NCBI GenBank assembly: GCA_009823505.1
Contig: VZQC01000258.1
Span: 1,861,316-1,925,315 of the forward strand
Source: Rhizomys pruinosus
Lineage: Eukaryota; Chordata; Mammalia; Rodentia; Spalacidae
Reading direction: 5' to 3'
Length of the DNA: 64,000 bases
Part shown: positions 19,823-31,693 of the stretch, piece after piece
Layout of the letters: each line of letters begins with the position of its first letter
Position numbering within the stretch: position 1 is the first letter of the stretch
The notes under the pieces: model-generated
Databases searched by the model: none
What the model was told of the DNA's origin: nothing
The model's input: the letters and a program-made list of their open reading frames with translations, nothing else
Translations under genes and position numbers: made by a program

Positions 19823-19840
19823 TGGTACCAGAGAGTGGGC
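19823..19840 (+). other. Primer-binding site, tRNA-Leu-like
   Basis: tggtaccagagagtggg follows the 5' LTR after a six-base spacer; a tRNA-Leu site is usual for ERVL/MaLR elements. Confidence 0.5.
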
Positions 19841-19863
19841 TGTTGTTTGTGAAGAACCTGACC

Positions 19864-20694
19864 ATGTGTATGTTTGGAGAAATGTGGAAGACTTTGGAAC
19901 TTTGGGCTAGAAAGGCTGTTGACTACTGTAAGAAGAGCTTAAGGGGCCATTCTAGTGGAGGCCTGGAAGAAAGCATGGCTGCAAAAGATGTAGTTCCAGG
20001 GGAAAATAAATACTTAGACAGCAACCGGGATATTTTGATAAAGAGTCTGGCAGCAGTTTGCCCTCAGCCCAGATGCTTGCCTGATGCTAAGTTGAAAAGC
20101 AGTGGACTGATGTCTTTGGTGGAGGATATTTCAAGACAGCCTAATGTAGAAATGGTGGCGTGGCTTTTAATGGTGAATATTATACAGATCTACAGTGAAA
20201 AAGAGCAAATGGGGCAGAAAGAAATGCAGAATGTACAGTTTGGATCTGAAAACTGCACTAGGAAGATTAAAGGTGTGGCCAAGGCATGTGAAGGAGAGGC
20301 TCCCTTTCATAAGGAGACTAAAGTGATTAAGGAGAGGCCTGGAGATTTACAAGTAAACAAAAGAATCAGTACCTTCAGGGCAAGACCACACCCAGCTAAT
20401 CCTCCAACAAGTCCAGAGCAGAGAAAAGTTGCAAATGTGGTTGAAATAGGCCAGGGTCCATCCCAAAATTGCAGCCAAACTCGGCAGTTTCATTCACGTG
20501 GTGCTGGCTTTAGAGGCATGAAGTTTGCAAGAGTGAAGGGGTCATCAGTTCTTCCTCCACGGTTTCAGAGAGCTGCCAAGGTCAGGCAGAGCACAGCAGG
20601 GGTGTCCCTGCATAAAGTAGGCCCTGATAGGCCATTGCATGAAGCTGTGAATGTGAAGCCTGGTTGGCAGCGGATACCCCAAGAAGACATTTGA
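19864..20694 (+). CDS. Open frame in the ORR1 internal region
   Basis: A 276-codon frame from the first ATG (19864) to TGA is open across most of the internal region; the frame is already open from 19822 without an ATG. I see no zinc knuckle, protease or reverse-transcriptase motif. MaLR internal regions are thought to be remnants of an ERVL-like gag region, so this may be a relic or a chance survival. It shares no feature with a host gene and there is no splice context. Translation is doubtful. Confidence 0.4.
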   Translation: MCMFGEMWKTLELWARKAVDYCKKSLRGHSSGGLEESMAAKDVVPGENKYLDSNRDILIKSLAAVCPQPRCLPDAKLKSSGLMSLVEDISRQPNVEMVAWLLMVNIIQIYSEKEQMGQKEMQNVQFGSENCTRKIKGVAKACEGEAPFHKETKVIKERPGDLQVNKRISTFRARPHPANPPTSPEQRKVANVVEIGQGPSQNCSQTRQFHSRGAGFRGMKFARVKGSSVLPPRFQRAAKVRQSTAGVSLHKVGPDRPLHEAVNVKPGWQRIPQEDI

Positions 20695-21155
20695 GATGCC
20701 AGACCTGTGAGATATTTGCCAAGGAGAGCTGCATACAGGGAGTGGTACTGGCCTAAGAAAGAGATGTGTGTTGCAAGCAAAGCTGGAAGAGCTGAGTCAT
20801 CTAAGCCCTTTGGAAGTCAAGTCCCAGAGGTTGCATGTGGAGCTACTGGACTTGGCATTTGCCCTGTTGGTTTTTGGTCTTGTTTTGGTCCAGTATTTCC
20901 TCACTATGCCTCTATTCCTCCCTTTTGGAATGGGAATGTGTATTCAGTTCTACTGTACATTGGGAGTATGTAATTTGTCTTTTGATTTTACAGGAGCTTA
21001 CAGTTTAAGAGATTGGCCTGAGTCTCAGAAGAGACTTGGACTGTGGACTTTTGAATGGCATTGAAACTGGTAAAGACTATGGGGACTTTTAAGGTTGGAC
21101 TAAATACATTTTTCATTTTATATGGTCAGGAGCCTATGGGGGCCAGAGAGTGGAA

Positions 21156-21518
21156 TGTGGTGGTTTGGATGAGTGTTCCCCATAGGCTCTAGGTATTCAG
21201 ACGCTTGTCTCCAGTTGGTGGAGCTGTTTTTGGAGGTCTTGGGGTGTGTGGCCGTGCTGGAGGAAGTGTGTCACTGGAGGCAGGCTTAGTGAGTTTTAAC
21301 AAGCCTCGTGGTCTACAGTTGCTTCCTCTCTGCTTCCTGTGCTCTTTGCAAGATGTGACCCTTGGCTTGCTGCTCCAGCTGCCATGCCTCTCCAGCCACC
21401 ATGCCTCCCTCCACAATGGACCCTGGAACCGTCAATCGTAAGCTCAAATAAACTCTTCCTTTTATAAGTTCCTTTGGTCATGGTGTTTTATCACAGCAAC
21501 AGAAAAGTGACTAATACA
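21156..21518 (+). repeat. ORR1 3' LTR
   Basis: Preceded by the purine-rich tract gggggccagagagtggaa; ends ctaataca, followed by the GGGGG TSD. Confidence 0.92.
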
Positions 21519-21523
21519 GGGGG

Positions 21524-22606
21524 CTTGGATCCCCGAGCCAACATCTCCTTGGCAGAATAATCCATTGATGATATCAGAGCTCTCCTGTATTCATATATTT
21601 TGCTTAATTACCCAGCTTATAAAGAATTATAAAATATTATATTTGGCTCTGAATAGAGAATTATCCTTTCACAGTTCCTATGTCTATCAGTCAATTAAAG
21701 AAGGCAGCTATACCACTTTTATAAGAGATTACCTCTATAACAGTCGGCTCTAATTTACAGTTAGGGAATGACTTCATTACCATCATGTTTTTCTTTGTTC
21801 TATGAAAAGGAGGTAAGAAAGTCTCTCATATTAAAACTTTGCAGCACTTGAAAGGTAAAGTTCATTAGGACACATTATAAATAGTTGTTACAAATAGGAT
21901 CCACAGAGATGTTTGATGCCTGTAGCAGTCTGAGGCTTTTCTTCCTTTTAATGTTTAGCTGGGCGGACTTTTCTGCTGGTATTTCTTGACATATCCTGCA
22001 CAATGCAAAGCTGTATCTTTTTTTTCTCAGCCATTAAGTTGCTGACGTTTTGACCTGTGGGAACATGCAAAGCTTTTCCCATAGTTAATTTTAAATTGAA
22101 AAATTTGACAAAGGTTTTAATATATAACTGTATCCCCCCTTTTTTATTTTAGGTTTTTATTTTTTGACCCATGAATCTCAAAAAGGCAGTTGTATTACAC
22201 ATACCTATAGGCAGGAATCCGGGTGTAATTTTCATTAAATTTACCCAAGCTGTCTATCATTGACTGTGTGTTGTTAATTTGGGAAGCAAACTTAATTCCT
22301 TAAGTTAAATTATCCTACAGGTAAAAGAAAATGTTACAAGTTGATGTTGTACAACACAAAAATTATAGAGAACATTTGTATACATTAACCACAAAGTTGT
22401 TGCTATACAAATTATAAGTAAACCAAATGTGGACTACAATTTATATTTCCAATTAGCTTAAATGTTTTACCATTTTTATTAAAACGTTTTAACCAATGTT
22501 GTTTAATATAGACATTTTTACTAAGTCCTAGAATACCATATAATATGTAGACAAAGTTTGTCCAAATTTGGATACCTGTTAAACTCATATCAATTAACTA
22601 TACATT
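21524..22606 (-). other. Unassigned sequence between ORR1 and L1
   Basis: AT-rich, no named repeat, no coding signal. If the TSD reading of the flanking L1 holds, it belongs to the 3'-transduced segment. Confidence 0.4.
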
Positions 22607-22810
22607 AATCAAATATAGACCCATGGCCCCCTCCCAACACTCCCACCCCACCAGATTCACCGTTTCAGTCAGTCTTTGATGCAGTCTTTTCTGTTGTTGG
22701 TGTTGTTGTTGTTGTTGTTGTTTTTCTTTCCAATATGCATCACTCCCCACAAGAAATATTTACCACTGGGTTACTGGTGCTAGCATCCACAGATGAGGGA
22801 TGCCATTTAT
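22607..22810 (-). mobile_element. L1 3' UTR
   Basis: C/T-rich on the plus strand (G-rich on the element strand), then a (TTG)n stretch and the region between ORF2 and the tail. Homologous to 47110-47340. Confidence 0.8.
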
Positions 22811-25800
22811 TGTTTATTTTTCTGGGACTGTGTTACTTCACTTAACATAATATCTTCTAATTCCATCCATTTACCTACAAATTTCATGACATCTTTCTTT
22901 ACCACACCCATAGAACTCCATTGTGTAGAGGTACCACATTTTCTCTATCCACTCTGCAGTCGAGGGGCATTTGGGCTGGTTCCAGCTCTTCGCTATTGTG
23001 AAGAGAGCTGCAATGAACATGGCTGTACATCTATTTCTGTGGTAGGAAGAGTCTTGTGGGTATATACCCAGAAGTGGTATGGCTGGGTCCAGTGGTAGGC
23101 TCATTTTGAGTATTTTATGGGTTCTCCACTGCTTTCCATAGTGGTTGTACAAGTTTGCATTCCCACCAACAGCAGCTGAGTGTTCCCCTTTCCCCACACC
23201 CTCTCCAGCATTTAGTATCATTTGTTTTCTTGATTCTTGCCAGCCTTATCGGGGTGAGATGGTATCTTAAAGTGGTTTTAATTTGCATTTCCTTAATTAT
23301 TTGCAATGTTGAACACTTTTTAAGATGTTTCTCTGCCATCTCTATTTCCTCACTTGTGAAGTCTCTGCTCAGCTATTTACTCCATCTTTAGAGTGCATCA
23401 TTTGTTTTCTTACTTCTTTGTTTTTTTAATAGTTTATATATTCTGGAAGTTAATGCTCTGTCAGATGTATCAGCAGTGAAGGTTTCCTCCCACTCTGTGG
23501 GTTTTCTCATCACTTCCCTGACTATTTCTTTTGCTGTGCAGAAACTTTTGAGTTTAATAAGGTCCCACTTGTCAATTGTCGACCTTATTTCCTGAGAAGC
23601 TGCTGTCTGATTTAGAAAGTCTTTTCCTACACCTATGTCTTGTAAGTTGCTGCCAACTTTTTCTTTAGAGTTTGGGTTTCACATTGAGGTCTTTGATCCA
23701 TTTGGAGTTGATTTTTATACAGGGCGAGAGGTAGGGGTTTAATTTTATTTTTCTACAAGTGGTGATCCAGTTTTGCCAATACCATTTGCTGAAGATGCTG
23801 TCTTTCCTCCACTGAGTCTTTTTGGCCCCCTTGTCAAATATGAGGTGGCTTAAATTGTATGTGCTCAAGTTTGGATCTTCAGTTTTGTTCCATTGGTCTA
23901 CAGGTGTGTTTTTTTGCCAGTACCAGGCTGTATAGGCCTGTAGTATAGTTTGATGTCTGGTATAGAATTGCCCCCTGTATTGCTCTTTTCACTCAGGGTT
24001 GCTTTGGCTATTTGGGGTCTTTCATTTTCCATATTAATTTAAGAATTTTTTTCCAAGCCTGTGAAGAATGGACTTGGGATTTTAATTGGGATTGCGTTGA
24101 ATCTGTATATTAATTTGCATAGAATGGACATTTTTACTATATTAATTTTTCCAATCCATGAGCATGGGAGGTCTTTCCATCTTCAGATGTCTTCTTCAAT
24201 CTCCTTCTTCAGGAGCTTATAATTTTTGTTGTAGAGATCTTTGGTGGTTTTGGTTAGGTTTATTCCTAGGTATTTTATTGTTTTTTGAGGCTATTGTGAG
24301 TGGGAAGGACTCCTTGTATTTCTTCTTCAGTTGCTTGTTGTTGGTGTAAAGAAAGGCTACTGATATTTTTAGGTTAATTTTGTAACCCGCCACTTTACTG
24401 AAACTTTTAATCATTTCTAGGAGTTTTCTGGTGGAGTTTTTAGCGTCCCTTAGAGAAACTATCATATTGTCTGCAAAAAGGGATAGTTTTACTTCCTCTT
24501 TTCCAATTAGTATTCCTTTAATTGCCCTTTCTTGCCTTATTGCCCTAGCCAGTGTTTCAAGCACTATATTGAAGAGTGGTGACAGGGGGCAGCCTTGTCA
24601 GGTTCCTACCTTCATGGGGAATCCTTCTAACTTTTCTCCATTTAGGATGAGGCTGGCTGTGGGTTTCTTATATGTGGCTTTGATTATGTTGAGGAATGAT
24701 TCTTCCAGTACAATTCCCTCTAATACTTTAATCATGATGGGATGCTATATTTTGTCAAAGGCCTTTTCTGCATCAATTGAGATGATGGTGTGGGGTTTGT
24801 CCATTTAGGTGTTTTATGATATTTACTGATTTTCATATGTTGAACCATCCCTGAATCTCTGGTATGAATCCAACTTGATCATGGTGAAGAATCTTTTTGA
24901 TGTGGGTCTGTATATGGTTTGCAAGTATTTTGTTGAGAATTTTTGCATCTGAGTTCATTAGTGAGATGGGTCTGTAGTTCCTGTTTTTGGTTGCATCCTG
25001 GCCTGGTTTTAGTATTAGAGTAATGTTGACTTCATAGAAGGAATTTGGGAGATTTCCCTCTGCTTGTATCCTTCTGAACAGTTTTAGTAATAATGGTTGT
25101 AAGTCCTCTTTAAATATTTTATAGAATTCTGCTATGAAACCATCTGGACCTGGGTTTTTTTTAGTTGGGATGTCTCTTATTCCATTTTCAATTTCTTCAT
25201 GTATTATGGGTCTGTTTAAGCTGTCAATCTCCTCTTGGTTTAGCTTTGGTGATTCCCCAGATTGTAGATATTCATCCATTTCTCTTAGGTTTTCAAATTT
25301 AGAAGACTATAGGTTTTTGAAGTTTCCCTGTATGATTGTCTGGATCTTTTCACTGTCTGTTGTGATATTTCCCCTTTCATCCTGAATTCTATTGATTTGT
25401 AGTTGCTCTTTCTTTCTTTTGGTTAACTGGGCTAGGAGTCTGTCTATCTTGTTTATCCTCTCAAAGAACCAACTTTTGGATTCATTGATTGTTTTGTATT
25501 GTTTTCTTTGTTTCATTGATTTCTGCTCTGATTTTTGTTATTTCTTCCTGTCTGTTGTATTTAGGGTTTGTTTGTTGTTTTCTTTGCAGTGTTTTTAGCT
25601 GTAGTGTTAGTTAGCTCATTTATCTGTGCTCTTTCTGTTTTTTTAATATAGGCATCCAGGGCTATAAACTTCCCTCTTAAGACTGCTTTTAAAGTGTCCC
25701 ATAGGTTTTGTTGTGTTGTATTGTCATTGTCATTTAGTTCCAGGAATGCTTTTAATTCTTTATTTCCTCCTTGACCCATTCATTATTCAAGAGTGTGCTA

Positions 25801-26549
25801 TTTAATCTCCATGTGTTCATGTAGGTAGCAGGGCTTATCCTGGTGTTGATATTGAGCTTTATTGCACAATGTCTGATAGAATTCATGAAGTTATTTCAAT
25901 TTTTTTGTATTTGTTGAGGTTTTTTTCTGTGCCCAAGTATGTGGTCAATTTTTGAGAATGTTCTGTGGGGTGCTGAGTAGAAAGTATATTTTCTGGTGCT
26001 TGGGTGGAATATTTAGAAGATATATGTGAAGTCCATTTCCTTTATTGTATTTTTCAGTTCAGATGTCTCTCTCTTTATTCTTTGTCCAGTTGATCTGTCC
26101 AAAGGAATTAGTGGGGTATTGAAGTCCCCTACTATGAGTGTGCTGGGGTTAAGCTGTGCCTTGAGGTCCTGTAGAGTTATATTTACAAAGGTCAGTGCAC
26201 TGAAATTTGGTGCATATATATTCATGATTGTGAAGTCTTCATGGTTAATTTGCCCTTTGATAAGGATATAATGGCCCTCTTATAATTGCTTCTACTTTGA
26301 AGTCTATTTTGTATGATATTAAGATAGCAACTCCTGCTTTCTTTTTAGTACCATTTGCTTGGAATATTTTTTCCATCCTTTCTCTTTAAGTTGATGCCTA
26401 TCCTTAAGGGTGAGATTGGTTTCTTGTAGACAGCATATTGATGGGTTCTGTTTCCTAAACCATTCTCCCAGTCTATGCCCTTTAATTGGAGAGTTTAGCC
26501 CATTGATATTTAAGGTTATAATTGAGAGGTATGTGTTGCTTCCTTTCAT
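22811..26549 (-). pseudogene. L1 ORF2 (endonuclease-RT), inactivated
   Basis: About 3.74 kb, close to the usual 1,280-codon ORF2. From the 5' side: endonuclease start with TLNINGLNSPIKGHR and LQETN (26319-26549), [16 protein letters not shown] (24833-25279), the RT core at about 24460 with FADN where active L1 has FADD, then the C-terminal part to SQKNKQ and a TAA at 22811-22813. Several frameshifts and stops separate these blocks. The Asp-to-Asn change in the catalytic motif alone would disable reverse transcription. Confidence 0.9.
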
Positions 26550-26664
26550 CTTATAATATGTTTGCATTTTTTGTGTAGGTTTCTACCTCTGCATTTCTGT
26601 TTTTATTAAATTTTTCTTTCAAGGTGCCTGGGGGTAGTTGCTCTTCTCCTCTGTCCTTTGAATT

Positions 26665-27772
26665 GCTTCAAGCTTTCTCTGAAGGGTGGTTTTCCCCAAA
26701 CATGTATTCTTTCATTTTGTTTATATCATGGACGATTTTTCTCTTTCCTTCAACTAGAGTCGACATTTTTGCTGGGTATAGTAACCTGGGTTAGCATCCA
26801 TAGTCCTTTAGCACTGGGAATGCTTTGGTCCACATTCTTCTTGCTTTCATAGTTTGTGCTGAAAAGTCAGCTGTAATTCTGATAGGTTTTCCCTTGTATG
26901 TAACTTATTGTTTTTCTCTTGTGGCTTTCAGAATTTTGTCTTTGTTTTGGGTATCTAGCATTTTAACTATGATATGGCAAGGGGAGTTTCTTTTCTGGTC
27001 TAGTCTATTTGGTGTTCTACTTGCTTCTTGTATTTGCACCAGTTTATCTTTTTTTAGTTTGGGGAAATTTTCCTCTATTATTTTGTTGACAATCTGGTCA
27101 ATACCATTCTCTTGGGATTCTTCTCTTTCCTCTATCCCTATGATGCAGAGGTTTGATCTTTTCATAGTATCCCACATTTCCTGGTTGTCCATTCTTGTGT
27201 ATTTTTAAATTTTTCATAGTCTTTACTTGAGCTTTTTGGTTGTGTATTGTCTTCTAGGTCTGATATTCTTTTTTCTGCTTCCTCCATTCTGCTTCTGAGG
27301 CTTTTTTCCTCTTGATTGGATTACTGTTTGATTTCCTTTTTTTTTTTATTTCTTCTTGTGTTTTCCTTACTATTTCCATTTCCTTTTTTTTTTTCTCAAT
27401 CTTTTCTTGTAGCTTTTCTTGTAGTTCATTGGTTTCCTTTTTCATTTCAGCATGGGATCTTTTCAGTTTTTCCACTTCCTTCCAGAGTTTGTCATTTTGT
27501 CCCTCTAGCTCTTTCTGGAATCTGTCATTTTCTCCTTTTAGTTCTTTCCAAAGTTTGTCCTTTTCTTCCTCTAGGTCCTTTCTGAGTTTTTCGTTCTCTC
27601 CCCTTAGTTTTATCATTTCTTTGAATATATCTGTGATTGTTATTTTGGGATCTGTGTCCTGGGTTACCTCTAGGGAGATCTCATTGTAGGAGACCTCCAC
27701 TGGCTCCATACAGTTTAGTGTGGAGTTGTTCTGTGCTTTTCCCATATTGTTCTTTAGTTGTGCTCTTGGCAT
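26665..27772 (-). pseudogene. L1 ORF1 (RNA-binding coiled-coil protein), inactivated
   Basis: Start taken at MPRAQLKNN (27772); upstream in-frame codons reach 27823. An N-terminal coiled coil (27310-27600) has repeated 14-residue units such as KDKLWKEL and NDKLWKEV. The RRM/C-terminal part reads NLCIIGIEE and FPKLK (26905-27192). The frame is broken around 27193-27253 and by a stop in the C-terminal part. ORF1 protein normally trimerises and coats L1 RNA. Confidence 0.88.
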
Positions 27773-28141
27773 GCGGTTAGCCTTTTGCCTGTATTCTGAT
27801 GCAAATCTTGAATGCCTCTTCACCTTGTTGAAGGATTGCTTTCCTTGAATCCTTCAGGTGTCTTTGTTGTATTCTCCTTATGAATGGAGTGTTGACTTGT
27901 CTAGGTTTTAGGCTTTCAGTTTTGGTTATATATTGGAAGGCATAGTTCACTTTTCCCTTTCTTTTCTGCAGGAACTGGGTGGGTAGCAACCCTGATGACA
28001 TATTCTGAACCCTGTATTATCTCTGCTGCCAGCCACTCTCTCCTGAGTTCCAGTTGGGGGTTCCAGTTGGGGAGGGTGCTTGCTTAGCTTGCGCCAGTAC
28101 CCTCTGTGTTCGAACCTCAGCTCCTAGCTCCCAGGGCCTTC
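27773..28141 (-). promoter_or_regulatory. L1 5' UTR/promoter region (short)
   Basis: Extends from ORF1 to the putative 5' end at 28141. GC-richer near its start, with a short tandem ttccagttggggg motif (28048-28072). Only about 370 bases, so it may lack upstream monomers. Confidence 0.6.
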
Positions 28142-28156
28142 AATATATTCAGTTTT

Positions 28157-28578
28157 ATATCACTCCCATAAATTCTAATTTTTAAGTGGAAGTCAGCTAT
28201 TTCCTTTTAATTATCCTATCAAGATACTGACTGGAAAATTTCTGAAGTGGCTAATGACAAACTTAGGTTCTATATCTGGCAGTCAGTAACCAAAAAGCTG
28301 AAAAACCTAAAAGGTTTATACCTTAAGTCCAGGCAGTGGGCTGTGTTTGGCTTATAGAATTAGGGCTGAATTGTGGGTTCTAGCCCTGCCTCGGGTTCTT
28401 ACCCAATTATGAAATCCTGGAGATATAATACACTTCTCTAGACACTAATTCTCTCATCTTACAGGAACTCACCACATTAATTTCCCATTTTAAAATCTCC
28501 TTTGATAAGTGCTCAGATCTAAGCCTTCTTCTGCAGGCTGCTTGCTCTTTACATTCTGCTCTGACACAAACAGTCCTT
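28157..28578. other. No recognisable feature
   Basis: Non-repetitive by eye. Confidence 0.4.
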
Positions 28579-28805
28579 TTTAAAATATTTTATTTACTGT
28601 TTTTATGTGTATGAGTATATTGTCTGCATGCGTGTACGTGCATCCATGGCATGCAATGCCCACAGAGATCAAAAGAGGGGATTGGATTCCCCTGGAACTG
28701 GAGTTATGGATGGTTTACAGCCACCATGTGAGTACTGGGAACTGAACCCAGATCCTCTGCAAGAGTAGTCAGTGCTCTCAACCACTGAGCCATCTCTCCA
28801 GCCCC
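28579..28805 (-). mobile_element. B2/B3-family SINE
   Basis: Reverse copy: tattgtctgcatgcgtgt, ccctggaactggagttatgg, gagccatctctccagcccc. No internal duplication. Confidence 0.88.
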
Positions 28806-29706
28806 CAGACTGTCCTTCATGCCCATCTTATTTAAGGAATCAGACATAGAACATGTTCAATCAACAAAATCCCCTTATAAGATGTAATGTTTTGGTGAAC
28901 TGTGTAAATGGGCTCTGACAATTTAAGTGCTTTAATTATTGTTTCATTGTTTCATCTAAGGTATTGTCCATTCACTAGCATCCCTATGTCATTACACACC
29001 TAACCCCATTGTTCTTCATGTTTATCTCTTTCTACTAGAACCTATGTGGTTATAATATAATTTTCTTTTTTTCAGCATTGCAACACCAGTGCTGTTTCTG
29101 ATACATTAATGAGGAAGGCCACAGAGGTGAGAGGTCCTGGGTGTTGGCCATACTAGTCAACAGGCTGGTCATCGCCCTCCATCAAGTCCTCCCTGTTCTC
29201 CTATCTCTGGCTCCAGGTGAAAAGCATCAACCCAGTGCTGAGCTCCTCAGCTCCCTAGAGGCCAGGAAGAATGGGCACATTTTGTGACCAATGTTGACTT
29301 TGAAGGCCTGGTCTCCCCTGGTTATGCTAGTCTACAGGCTCTGTTAGGCTTAATGGAGAGAAATCCCTGTAACATCCTCTAGCTGATACTGACTGGACCC
29401 CACATACCCTGTACTAGAAACTTCTTGAGACCAAGAGATCTAGGGGCCAACTACAGTTTTACATGGTGACATTTCCATATCTCTTTGCCAAATTCAAGAT
29501 ATTAAACATTTTATTTTGCTATTAGCAAACTTAACTATTCTAATGTATTTTGTTATCCTAACAACAAGGGAAATTAAAACTGTATGGGCCAGAACGAGAA
29601 CATAAAAGAAAAAACTTGCACATGTTCTAATGACATCCTGAACAGCCAGTTGTTATTGAAGCTCTTGAGAAGGCCTTCTAGTTAGATCCCAACCTATGAC
29701 TTGAGA
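28806..29706. other. No recognisable feature
   Basis: Includes a moderately GC-rich part (29090-29450) without a frame or repeat I can name. Confidence 0.4.
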
Positions 29707-29707
29707 T

Positions 29708-29730
29708 ATATATATATATATATATAGAGA

Positions 29731-29772
<42 letters not shown>

Positions 29773-29780
29773 ATATACAT
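29708..29780 (+). repeat. (TA)n microsatellite
   Basis: Imperfect TA dinucleotide run interrupted by gagata. Confidence 0.95.
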
Positions 29781-29986
29781 CATTTTATATATTATTTATA
29801 TTTATTACATATAGTTCACATTGGGCTGATAACTAATAAATGGCTTGATTGGTGATTGTGCTTTTTTTGAAACAAGACGACTTTGCCATGTTTATGCAGT
29901 TTAAAGGTAATTTTCAAGATTTTTTTTTTGAAAATAATCTTCATTTGATCAAAATACATTATAACAATATAAAAAAAAATGAAAAT

Positions 29987-30243
29987 GGGCAGGAGAGATA
30001 GCCTAGCGGTTAAAGCACCGACTGCTCTTGCAGAGGACCCAGGTTCTTCCTCTTAGCACCCACATGGCAGCTGAGAACCATCTTAACTCCAGTTCCAGGG
30101 GAATCTGGACACCCTCTTCTGACCTCCGCAGCATTGCATGACACGGGTCACAAACTTGCATGCCGAACAGTACATTCACCGTTCGCGCTCTCGCCTTCTG
30201 TAAACAAAAATAAATAAAAATTTTAAAAATAGAAAATAAATAA
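29987..30243 (+). mobile_element. B2-family SINE with unusual tail junction
   Basis: B2 head and body, but tacattca is followed by about 20 GC-rich bases (ccgttcgcgctctcgccttc) before the A-rich tail, where other copies have tacacat. Confidence 0.88.
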
Positions 30244-30317
30244 AAGTATCATAATGAAATCCTTTATTATGTATAATTAAAATACACTAATAAAACATTT
30301 CTAAAAATCCTAACTTT

Positions 30318-30556
30318 TTAATTAATAATTAATTAATTATTTGTATGAATGTACTGTCTGCATGTAGGTCTGTGCACCTGTGTCGTGCAATGCTGCGGAG
30401 GTCAGAAGAGGGCGTCAGATTTCCCTGGAACTGGAGTTCTCCTGGAATTGGAGTTACAGACGGTTCTCAGCCACCAAGTGGGTGCTGGGGATCGAACCCG
30501 GGTCCTCTGCAAGAGCAGTCGATGCTCTTAACCGCTAGGCCATCTCTCCAGCCCCA
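30318..30556 (-). mobile_element. B2-family SINE, young subtype
   Basis: Reverse full-length copy with the internal duplication. Flanked by near-identical aaaatcctaa(c/t)ttttt at about 30304 and 30557. Confidence 0.92.
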
Positions 30557-30571
30557 AAATCCTAATTTTTT

Positions 30572-31378
30572 TAAAGCTGTTACTCAGTTAGCACCAAATG
30601 AGCAACCTCCATAAGTGAAACAGAGAAACATCTCTGACTGAAATGCATACAGGGGACAGAGGTTTGCTCTCCAGGTTTGCCTGGCAACTGAGAGGTCTCC
30701 AAGCCATTTATTCTAGAGATAGAAGCACTGCAGTCGATTAACCACATTTTGACTGTCATTCCCCATTGCAGTTACATTTATTTGCCATATCAAGCACAAC
30801 ATGTGAAGCACTGGGTTCAATGAACTGCATCAATAATTGAGGTAGATTAAATAAATGAATGGGTCATTACTCTTATGAGCAGCCTGAACTAATCATTAAG
30901 ACTAAATTATAAAAACTCAAGAGGGCTAAAGTAAATTGAAGGAACAAGTTTAAGAGAAGTATAACGTACAACACAGTATCAGTTATTAAAGTTTAACTGA
31001 TCAGAATTTATTGGAAATGACACAGATGATAAAGAGAAATGCTAAAATTAGTCAAAATATTTACATGTTATGGATGTCTGACCACCTTACCACTCTGAAA
31101 AATAAAAATATGTGTAAAGCATGGTGCTTACATTTAAATTGCTTATAATTTATTCATAAAGACCAAAATCGTATATATTAATGATATAGATATATTAAAA
31201 GTTAAATTCTGTACAATTAATTTAATTATGAAGACTGAAAATTTAATTACTTTAGGGACACTCTTTGCAAGCCAAATACAATTAAAGAAATAAATATTCA
31301 ATTAAAAATTTAGAATATATTCTGGAGTCGTAATTGAGTTCAATAATTGATGGTTTTAGCCCAATTAAAGGATAAAGT
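30572..31378. other. No recognisable feature
   Basis: Very AT-rich, non-repetitive by eye. Confidence 0.45.
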
Positions 31379-31637
31379 ATGGACTGGGGAGATGACTCAG
31401 TCATTGAAGTGCTTACCACACAAGCACAAAGACTTGAGCTGGATCTGCCAAAACCCATCTAGAAACACCAGACTCAGCCACATATTTCTGCACTCCCAAC
31501 ACTGGGGAGGCACAAGGACCCCTAGGGCTCCGTGGCCAACCAGTCCAGCCGAATCAGCAAGCTCCAAGTTCAAGGGGCAGCCTCAAAAACATAAGATGGA
31601 GAGTAATCAAAGAAGACACCCAAAGTTGACCTCTGGC

Positions 31638-31640
<3 letters not shown>
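31379..31640 (+). mobile_element. B4 SINE
   Basis: tRNA-like head (actggggagatgactcagtc), then a B1-like part (ctgcactcccaacactgggg, ggccaaccagtccagcc) and gacctctggcctacacac. The composite layout is that of B4 (ID-B1). Confidence 0.85.

Positions 31641-31691
<51 letters not shown>
31641..31691 (+). repeat. (CA)n microsatellite
   Basis: About 25 CA units, grown from the B4 3' end. Confidence 0.97.

Positions 31692-31693
<2 letters not shown>

Larger units (their letters stand above)
19450..21518 (+). mobile_element. Complete ORR1 (ERVL-MaLR) element
   Basis: Two LTRs (19450-19816 and 21156-21518) frame a 1.34-kb internal region, with a 5-bp TSD GGGGG (19445-19449 and 21519-21523). By eye the LTRs differ by about 11 substitutions and two small indels, roughly 3%, so it is fairly young. 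The internal region has the usual ORR1 wording (gaacctgaccatgtgtatgt, gtggaagactttggaacttt). No pol is present; it depends on other elements for movement. Confidence 0.93.
18178..28141 (-). mobile_element. L1 with putative 2-kb 3' transduction and nested inserts
   Basis: A 15-bp direct repeat aatatattcagtttt occurs at 18163-18177 and exactly at the L1 5' end (28142-28156). At 18178 it is followed on the plus strand by a long T/A-rich run, as expected for the A-tail of a minus-strand insertion. L1 sequence proper ends near 22607. Bases 18178-22606, less the U6-L1 chimera and the ORR1 element, would then be about 2 kb of downstream DNA carried by read-through. The inference rests on one repeat pair. 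Confidence 0.5.

Noticed and set aside
19864..20694. Host protein-coding gene
   Set aside because: Lies wholly between the two LTRs of an ORR1 element, in its internal region.
27312..27689. Hydrophobic-looking plus-strand frames of 89-125 codons
   Set aside because: Antisense to the L1 ORF1 coiled coil; Phe/Ser/Leu-rich because the sense strand is Glu/Lys-rich.
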